Assembly: GCA_902794475.1 (NCBI GenBank)
Contig: CADBHR010000003.1
Span: 1 to 64,000, forward strand
Length of the DNA stretch: 64,000 nt
Direction: 5' to 3'
Source: an uncultured Methanobrevibacter sp.
GTDB taxonomy: Archaea > Methanobacteriota > Methanobacteria > Methanobacteriales > Methanobacteriaceae
Below, in pieces: positions 58,569-64,000 of this stretch. Positions within the stretch are counted from its first letter, which is position 1. The number at the start of each line of letters is the position of its first letter. The notes beneath the pieces are model-generated. The model was given only the letters and a program-made list of their open reading frames with translations, was not told the DNA's origin and ran no database searches. A program made the translations under genes and the position numbers.

Positions 58569-59353
58569 TTATGGAAGATGACAGCTACTTTGAAAATGAG
58601 GAATTCTCACCAGTCAAATCGATATTGGGGCTTTTGACATTCTCAACAATACTGCCCGTCAATGTTTACACATCAATCGAATGCATGACCAAATTGACAT
58701 GGTTCTGGCCGTTCATACATTTGTTCATTGGAATTTTGGCTGCAATCTGCGGATATGTGTCATTGGAAATACTGCATTTGAACTCATTCTTTACAGCTGC
58801 AATCGTTTATGCATTTCTGATGATTATAACAGGATATAATCATCTTGACGGCGTGATGGATATGGCCGATGGAGTCATGGTTCACGGCGAACCTGAAAAG
58901 AAGATAATGGTGATGAAGGATTCGTCAGTCGGTGCCGGTGCAATGGCCACACTTTTTATAGTTGCAAGCCTTACGGTTGCCGGACTCTATAACATATTGG
59001 ATTATCATTTTATACTCGGAATCATAATATGTGAAATGACTGCCAAGACATCTCTTCTGACCACTGCATTGCTGTCAAAGCCATTGGTTCCTGGAATTGG
59101 AAGTTATTTTATAAATGAAACAAACCCTGCCAATTATTTTGCTTCAACAGTAATCGTATCTCTTATTGCATACCTGCTGGGAGGATTTGTCGGTATTTTG
59201 GGAGTGATTGGTGCAATTGTATCTGGAATTATCATAGCCACTGTTGCAAGAAGGAATTTTGTCTTGGCGAATGGTGATGTTTTGGGAATGAGCAATGAAG
59301 TGGGACGATTGTTTTCATTATTGTTTATGGCAGTTGCTTTATTTTTCCTGTAA
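58565..59353 (+). CDS. cobS: Adenosylcobinamide-GDP ribazoletransferase
   Basis: CobS joins adenosylcobinamide-GDP and alpha-ribazole to make coenzyme B12, the step after CbiS and CobZ. The membrane protein (262 aa) has the family's helices and the motif [11 protein letters not shown] (near residue 95), KDSSVGAGA, and a Gly/Ile/Val-rich C-terminus. ATG 58565 overlaps the cbiS stop; an ATG at 58571 behind GAGG is an alternative start. Confidence 0.9.
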   Translation: MIMEDDSYFENEEFSPVKSILGLLTFSTILPVNVYTSIECMTKLTWFWPFIHLFIGILAAICGYVSLEILHLNSFFTAAIVYAFLMIITGYNHLDGVMDMADGVMVHGEPEKKIMVMKDSSVGAGAMATLFIVASLTVAGLYNILDYHFILGIIICEMTAKTSLLTTALLSKPLVPGIGSYFINETNPANYFASTVIVSLIAYLLGGFVGILGVIGAIVSGIIIATVARRNFVLANGDVLGMSNEVGRLFSLLFMAVALFFL

Positions 59354-59600
59354 ATAAATTTTACAAGTTCAAATCAATATTGAAGTCTTATTATACATTA
59401 TTTTATATACTATGAGATTTAATGTATATTTGATGAGATTTACCACTGTTTAAGCATGTTTTGTTAAAATTTCCCTGTTCATATAAACATTAATAAATTC
59501 ATTGAAGCATACATGTATCACCTCCGCAATTAATTTTTAAAAAAGTGGTTTTTCTCATCAGATTTATATATTCTAACGAGTAATAATTAAACTGATTACT

Positions 59601-60140
59601 ATGAATGTTAATGTTTTAAGATTGGACCACAGATTAAAAAGAGACACCCGTATAACAACTCACGTATGCTTGACCGCACGTGCATTTGGAGCAAGCAAAA
59701 TATATCTTGCCGGTGAACGTGATAACCGCCTGATGGAAAATGTAAGGGATACCGCTTCAAGATTTGGCGGAAATTTTGAAATAGAATACACCGAAAGCGC
59801 AATGGGAGTCATTAACAGATGGAAAAGGGATGGTGGAAAGGTAGTGCACCTTACAATGTATGGGACACAGGCACATGAAACCGCTCCTGAAGTAAGGGAA
59901 GACGGATCAGATATATTAATCGTTGTAGGTGGGGCTAAAGTTCCTGGAAAAGTCTATAAAGCTGCGGACTGGAATGTGTCCGTGACAACACAGCCGCACT
60001 CAGAGGTGTCTTCTCTGGCAGTATTCCAGCATCTGCTGATGGATGGTAAGGAATTCGATTTGGAATTTGAAAATCCGGTTCTTGAGGTCATTCCAACAGC
60101 TCATGGTAAAAACGTTAACATTCATGATGAAAATCGTTAG
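59601..60140 (+). CDS. trm56: tRNA (cytidine(56)-2'-O)-methyltransferase
   Basis: The SPOUT-type aTrm56 methylates C56 in the T-loop of tRNA. The protein (179 aa) matches the family start (VLRLDHRLKRDTRITTHVCL) and the SAM pocket motif (DILIVVGGAKVPGKVY, and VTTQPHSEVSSLAVF). The TATA box TTTATATA lies at 59562-59569, only about 31 bases before the ATG, so the mRNA is nearly leaderless. Confidence 0.92.
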   Translation: MNVNVLRLDHRLKRDTRITTHVCLTARAFGASKIYLAGERDNRLMENVRDTASRFGGNFEIEYTESAMGVINRWKRDGGKVVHLTMYGTQAHETAPEVREDGSDILIVVGGAKVPGKVYKAADWNVSVTTQPHSEVSSLAVFQHLLMDGKEFDLEFENPVLEVIPTAHGKNVNIHDENR

Positions 60141-61231
60141 GATATGAAGTCATCCAGCCTTTTGATGGCTTTCAGCTTTTCATCTTTTTTTATACGTGCC
60201 TGATCGATTGCATCCCGCATGGTCTGAATTGAATTGTCATATACTTCACGGTCAACGGGATAAGGAAAACCGTCCTTTCCTCCGTGAGTGAAACTGTATT
60301 TTACAGGGTCCTTCCAGCTTGCAGGCTCGCCATAAACTAAATCGGATATCAATGCAAGTGCCCTTATTTTTTTAGGTCCGATTCCCTTAAGCAAAATCAG
60401 TTCCTCATAGTTTTCAGGCTGGATTTCCCATGCTTTAGTCAATACCTCAAATTCAGCATCGGAAATGTCCATGTCCAGGACCGGGTGATGGGCAGGCATA
60501 CTGAAATCCTCCAAAAGCATCTGATTGTCTTTTCTTTTGAAGTATTGCCTTAAATGGTTAGGGTTGTCGTTGATTAAATCAACGCTGACTTTTTGAGCTT
60601 CCTCACTGTCCTTTGATGACATGTTCAGGGTGTTTGGAGTTTTTGCATCGCAGGATATTCCGCTGTGAGGGTCATTCAATAACTTGTCAACCTCACTGCC
60701 GAGCCAGTGGTAGCGGCGGGCATATTTATTGGCAGTGTTCAGACCTTGCTGGACAACTGCCCAGTCTCCCTTTTCGGTTATGAAGAAATTGTGCTGGTAC
60801 AATGTGTATCCGTCCTGAATGCAGGAGTTGTCGATTTTGGCAGAGAGTTTGCTTGTCTCGACCAGTTTTTCGGTTGTTTTTGTCTTTAGGTTGAATACTT
60901 CTCCGGCATGCTCTATTCCTTGTGGGGTCTTTCTGGATTTGGCGCCCTTGCCTCCAGTCAAATAGATTCCGTGCTCTTCAGGGTCTAGGGAAGCTTTAAG
61001 TGCACCCAATGTTGTTGTAGTGGTTCCGGAAGAGTGCCAGTCAAAACCTAAAACGCAGGAGAATGCCTGAAACCAGTAGGGATTTGATATGCGGTTTAAA
61101 AACTCCTCTAAACTGTATTCATCAATGATTACGCTGGATAGTGCTCCTGATAACTTGACCATTCTTGAAAATAACCAGCTTGGAGGATGACCTCCATGAA
61201 GCGGTAAGTTGACTGCCCCTCTTCTTTGCAT
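60137..61231 (-). CDS. DUF763 family protein
   Basis: A 364-residue DUF763 protein (MQRRGAVNLPLHGGHPPSWL, TTTTLGALKASLDPEEHGIY, LTGGKGAKSRKTPQGIEHAG). The family is conserved in archaea, with a C-terminal helix-hairpin-helix-like segment (LILLKGIGPKKIRALALISD) that suggests DNA binding. No biochemical role is established. It overlaps the end of trm56 by 4 bases on the opposite strand. Confidence 0.88.
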   Translation of the reverse strand: MQRRGAVNLPLHGGHPPSWLFSRMVKLSGALSSVIIDEYSLEEFLNRISNPYWFQAFSCVLGFDWHSSGTTTTTLGALKASLDPEEHGIYLTGGKGAKSRKTPQGIEHAGEVFNLKTKTTEKLVETSKLSAKIDNSCIQDGYTLYQHNFFITEKGDWAVVQQGLNTANKYARRYHWLGSEVDKLLNDPHSGISCDAKTPNTLNMSSKDSEEAQKVSVDLINDNPNHLRQYFKRKDNQMLLEDFSMPAHHPVLDMDISDAEFEVLTKAWEIQPENYEELILLKGIGPKKIRALALISDLVYGEPASWKDPVKYSFTHGGKDGFPYPVDREVYDNSIQTMRDAIDQARIKKDEKLKAIKRLDDFIS

Positions 61232-61270
61232 GGATAATGTTATGTTTATTATAAATATTATCTTTTTTCC

Positions 61271-61290
61271 GAGAGCATTTGAAAAGTAAT
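61271..61290 (+). repeat. 20-bp recombination-site-like repeat, copy C
   Basis: Reads GAGAGCATTTGAAAAGTAAT. It is the partner, in inverted orientation, of copy D at 61538-61557. Confidence 0.8.
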
Positions 61291-61365
61291 TTTTTTTAAA
61301 AATTTTTTACATTCATGTAAATATTGCTTTTTAAACAAAACTTTATTAATGAATAATTGACATAC

Positions 61366-61400
61366 TTATTAATGTTATAGTGCCCGAATTATCACTAACT
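61366..61400 (+). repeat. 35-base imperfect direct repeat, left copy
   Basis: TTATTAATGTTATAGTGCCC then GAATTATCACTAACT matches 61490-61524 at 26 of 35 positions by eye. It lies inside the segment between copies C and D. Confidence 0.6.
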
Positions 61401-61414
61401 AATGGGTCTTTATC

Positions 61415-61466
61415 GGCTCTCATCAAAAATCAGCCATCGAAACGGCCGGAGAGGCGTTTTAGAGCC
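61415..61466 (+). other. Structured element between the direct repeats
   Basis: GGCTCT (61415-61420) pairs with AGAGCC (61461-61466), with inner AAAA/TTTT and GCC/GGC pairs. It is more GC-rich than its surroundings. No gene is evident. It could be a recombination core, an RNA or a terminator. Confidence 0.45.
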
Positions 61467-61489
61467 AAAAGTTCGTGATATTCGAAAAA

Positions 61490-61524
61490 CTATTAGTGTT
61501 ATAATACTCATAATATCACCAACT
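61490..61524 (+). repeat. 35-base imperfect direct repeat, right copy
   Basis: CTATTAGTGTTATAATACTC then ATAATATCACCAACT; see the left copy at 61366-61400. Confidence 0.6.
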
Positions 61525-61537
61525 TTTTTGATAAAAT

Positions 61538-61557
61538 ATTACTAATCAAATGCTCTC
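61538..61557 (-). repeat. 20-bp recombination-site-like repeat, copy D
   Basis: The minus strand reads GAGAGCATTTGATTAGTAAT, 18 of 20 identical to copy C. It lies 40 bases before the recombinase ATG, as copy A lies 70 bases before the broken one. Confidence 0.8.
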
Positions 61558-61596
61558 ACACAAATTAATAAATATCGATTGAATAAATGTGATATT

Positions 61597-62727
61597 ATGA
61601 ATAGTGAGCAAATTTTAGATGAAGTGCACATGTCGTATAACCATGGCATAAGCACTCGGAAAATATACAAACTGGCCGTAAAAAAATACACCACATTTTG
61701 CAATATGGATTTATCCGAATTGCTTGATGAGGCAGAAGCTGAAGAAGATAAGGGTATTCGATGGAAACGCAGAAGCTTGAAAAGAAGGCTGATAAGTTAC
61801 AGACAATATCTTGTTGAAAATTATTCTTTAAACACTGTCAAAACAATGTTTCAGCCAATTCTTGCAATATACAAATATTATGAGATTGAAATCCTTGAAT
61901 TGCCAAAACTCAATCCGAAACAGGTTAAAAAATCAGAACCAGTACAGTTTAAAGATTTGCCTGACAAGGAAGTACTACGTGAAGTAATAAGTGTTGCCAA
62001 TGTTCGTATGGTTGCAATTATATTATTCATGTGTTCCAGCGGATGTGCAAGAAGGGAAACTCTTAATCTCAAAATAAAGGATTATATTGCTGCTTTGGGA
62101 GAATACACTGACAAAACAGATATTTATGAAATACTGTATAATCTCGGTGATGATGATGAAATTGTTCCTACCTGGAGCATATGGAGACAGAAAACCGACA
62201 AGTATTATACAACTTACTGCAGCCCTGAAGCAGTCCTTGCAATCAACAAATATTTGTTGACACGTGAGGATGATCTAACCCCTGAATCTGCACTGTTCCA
62301 GATAGACCCAGCATATCTCAACCATTCATTCAAAGATCTCAATAACTTGTTAGGTTTGGGAAAGGTAGGATGTTTTGTCCGTTTCAGACCACACATGCTT
62401 AGAAAATTCCATGCATCAGCATTATACAATAATGGAATGAGCATGGACAATGTCAATGACCTGCAGGGAAAAGCCAAAAACAAAACCGATTCAGCATATT
62501 TCATGACCAATCCTGAAGATTTGAAATATGAATACATCAAACATCTTCCTGCCGTTACAATCGGTAAGGAGATTGAAAAGCTGTCCGTCAAATCTCCTGA
62601 GTTCAAGAAAATGGAAGTCGAGAATGAAACATTGAAGACTGAACTTGGAGATATGAAAAGAGAGCTTGGAGATATTGAAAGAATCAAGCAGGAACTTGCA
62701 GGCATTAAGGAAAAGGTCGGCGATTAG
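61597..62727 (+). CDS. Tyrosine-type site-specific recombinase
   Basis: The 376-residue enzyme has an N-terminal SAM-like core-binding domain, then the catalytic Arg in CARRETLNL (near residue 150), HMLRKFH (HxxR) and SAYFMTNPED with the likely active-site Tyr. A coiled-coil tail (residues about 330-376, EIEKLSVKSPEFKKMEVENE then LKTELGDMKREL) follows, which may help form the synapse. The start ATG 61597 follows TGTGATATT; an in-frame TTG at 61579 is not needed. The broken copy at 36147 matches along its length. It is the only intact recombinase in the window and is the candidate to act on the 20-bp repeats. Confidence 0.9.
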   Translation: MNSEQILDEVHMSYNHGISTRKIYKLAVKKYTTFCNMDLSELLDEAEAEEDKGIRWKRRSLKRRLISYRQYLVENYSLNTVKTMFQPILAIYKYYEIEILELPKLNPKQVKKSEPVQFKDLPDKEVLREVISVANVRMVAIILFMCSSGCARRETLNLKIKDYIAALGEYTDKTDIYEILYNLGDDDEIVPTWSIWRQKTDKYYTTYCSPEAVLAINKYLLTREDDLTPESALFQIDPAYLNHSFKDLNNLLGLGKVGCFVRFRPHMLRKFHASALYNNGMSMDNVNDLQGKAKNKTDSAYFMTNPEDLKYEYIKHLPAVTIGKEIEKLSVKSPEFKKMEVENETLKTELGDMKRELGDIERIKQELAGIKEKVGD

Positions 62728-63521
62728 CTGATATCATATAATGTTAATGCGGACATCCTTCATGTTTAATTGGATATGTGGGATGTTTTTCAAACTTTTC
62801 TTTTTTAATTTTTACTATTTTTTTCACAGTTATTTCAGGTCATAGTGTTTAGTCATTTTATACAGATACATGTTTTTTACTTTTCCGGTTAAACACCGAT
62901 TGTAGAAAATACGGTGTTTTATTTTTATGGATATACAAACTAATAGGTGAATAGTTTAATTTCTGTACAGTATTCAATAAAATATAAATCGTAATGTTTA
63001 TATATTCATTTTGATAAACTATCAATTAGCCATCACAGGATGACATCAATTTTACGAAGTGAAAACAATTTTTCACTCTTGTACAACTTTTTCTTGTGAG
63101 GCTTAAAAAATCAGTATGGGGAGGTAAAATATCAAAAAGAGCAATAAAAAAGAAGATCGAAAAACCACATTAAAAGGATTATAAATTAAAAAAATATTTT
63201 TTTGCATGAATAGTGAGCTAAAAAATTTTTTTAATATAATCCCTATAATGGGTCAGTAATGAAGAATAAAAATAGTGAACAAGGCCGCAAAACTTTGTTA
63301 AAAATTTATATTTTTCAAAACTTAACCCAATATCTAGTATATTTTAAGGAATATATAAAGATTTTCACATAAAAAAAGAGAAACTTATTTTATTCTAAAT
63401 ATTCGGTAAGTAATGGAAGATTAATTTCACAAAAAACTATTTTTATCTCTTCATAGTGTATGGCCAATAATCTCTGAGATTTCTCATTAACACTTGGCCT
63501 TGAGAATGCAATCACTAACAA
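62728..63521. other. AT-rich gap between recombinase and small genes
   Basis: Apart from the hairpin at 62891 I see no gene. Short frames in it are not convincing. The gap is unusually long and AT-rich, perhaps a control region of an integrated element. Confidence 0.4.
62885..62930 (+). terminator. Hairpin with T-rich tail downstream of the recombinase
   Basis: AAACACCG (62891-62898) and CGGTGTTT (62912-62919) form an 8-bp stem with a 13-base loop, followed by TATTTTTATGG. It lies about 165 bases after the recombinase stop. Confidence 0.4.
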
Positions 63522-63548
63522 GTGAAAAAAAACAGGAGACAAAACACT

Positions 63549-63707
63549 ATGTGTGAAATGATGCAATCCTTGCCGGGAAACGTAATTGTTTTCAATAACT
63601 TCCAGGCACTTGAAGAAGCTATTGCTGAGATAACCGAAACAGAAAACATCAGCAATGAAAAGGAATTCTTTGATTCATATCAAATCAGGATACTGAAACT
63701 GGATTAA
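63549..63707 (+). CDS. Small protein (52 aa)
   Basis: ATG 63549 follows GGAGACAAAACACT. The protein (MCEMMQSLPGNVIVFNNFQA, then LEEAIAEITETENIS) is acidic and helical; a longer frame from 63522 is possible but lacks a ribosome site. I recognise no family. Small proteins next to integrases are typical of integrated elements. Confidence 0.5.
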   Translation: MCEMMQSLPGNVIVFNNFQALEEAIAEITETENISNEKEFFDSYQIRILKLD

Positions 63708-63770
63708 ATAGCTTTGATCCATTAGATTGATGAAATGTGATTTATTAACATATAAAGGAGTCTGTAAGTT

Positions 63771-63875
63771 ATGATGGAAATGGAAGTAAACGGAAAAACC
63801 CATATTTTAGTACCTAAAGACGTATGGGATGAAATATGGGATGTATTTAATCGAATTGAACAGATAGGTGAATAA
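63771..63875 (+). CDS. Very small protein (34 aa)
   Basis: ATG 63771 follows AAAGGAGTCTGTAAGTT. The product MMEMEVNGKTHILVPKDVWD then EIWDVFNRIEQIGE has an AbrB- or phage-like look but no recognised domain. It ends 2 bases before the next gene's start, so they are probably cotranscribed. Confidence 0.55.
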   Translation: MMEMEVNGKTHILVPKDVWDEIWDVFNRIEQIGE

Positions 63876-63877
63876 AA

Positions 63878-64000
63878 ATGGAATTTTATTCAGCATCCAG
63901 AAACTATGAGGCTGATGATGAGGCCTTGCCAAATCAATTCGAAGATAACTACCACGGCATATTAACTCACAAAGGTGAGATTAAAGTTGCCAAAGGTGAC
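63878..64000 (+). CDS. Small gene, cut by the window end
   Basis: ATG 63878 follows ATAGGTGAATAAAA (the GGTGA ribosome site lies within the upstream gene's end). Visible part: MEFYSASRNYEADDEALPNQ, then FEDNYHGILTHKGEIKVAKG. It is truncated by the window edge and I do not recognise it. Confidence 0.5.
   Translation, partial: MEFYSASRNYEADDEALPNQFEDNYHGILTHKGEIKVAKGD

Noticed and set aside
61366-61524. tRNA or attachment site for the integrase within the structured segment
   Set aside because: No cloverleaf or T-loop consensus was found; the 20-bp repeats outside it are better site candidates.

Overview
The window looks like part of the chromosome of a gut or rumen Methanobrevibacter-type methanogen (Archaea, Methanobacteriales). 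The DNA is AT-rich, many genes start behind GGTGAT/GGTGTT-type ribosome sites, and TATA boxes of the TTTAWATA kind sit about 30-50 bases before starts. The gene set fits: pyruvate carboxylase subunit B, archaeal Trm56, the CbiS/CobS salvage pair, LarC, QueC, DUF763, and above all a large collection of adhesin-like proteins. No tRNA, rRNA or CRISPR array was seen.

Layout. 1-2.6 kb: the 3' end of pycB and an Old-Yellow-Enzyme-like flavoprotein. 2.8-28.6 kb: an adhesin island of exported proteins (nearly identical signal peptides, Ig-like and beta-helix modules, Lys-rich C-terminal Ig-like domain). It includes one 3,440-residue giant and several broken copies, interrupted by a ClC/DUF2075 gene chimera, a GIY-YIG nuclease and an exported acetolactate decarboxylase. 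28.7-36 kb: a mostly ordinary stretch with a radical-SAM aminomutase (residues point to glutamate rather than lysine as substrate), TfoX-like, secreted and membrane-anchored proteins, M48 peptidase plus HTH regulator, VWA protein, queC and larC. 36-57 kb: an accessory region with a broken tyrosine recombinase, a decayed IS605-type TnpB, and five beta-helix proteins WITHOUT signal peptides. Between them are broken genes: a glycosyltransferase, a low-molecular-weight phosphatase relative joined to an adhesin, and an adhesin joined to the C-terminus of an EF-2 paralogue. 57.4-61.2 kb: housekeeping genes (cbiS-cobS, trm56, DUF763). 61.2-64 kb: an intact tyrosine recombinase followed by very small genes, perhaps the start of an integrated element.

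Two linked signals stand out. First, the signal-less beta-helix genes share a short amphipathic N-terminus (MGLFDRFKK-like), a leader with AAGGTGTT before the start and, for most, an upstream TTTAATTAA box; a degenerate tyrosine-phosphatase relative carries the same N-terminus and leader, so they look like one co-regulated family. Second, a 20-base sequence close to GAGAGCATTTGAAAAGTAAT occurs four times, next to both tyrosine recombinase genes and in inverted pairs. One pair bounds 6.1 kb containing a signal-less beta-helix gene; the other bounds 287 bases directly upstream of the intact recombinase. This geometry suggests site-specific inversion. Many genes are broken by single-base shifts or gene-to-gene junctions, so assembly or base-calling errors must be excluded before each is read as biology.
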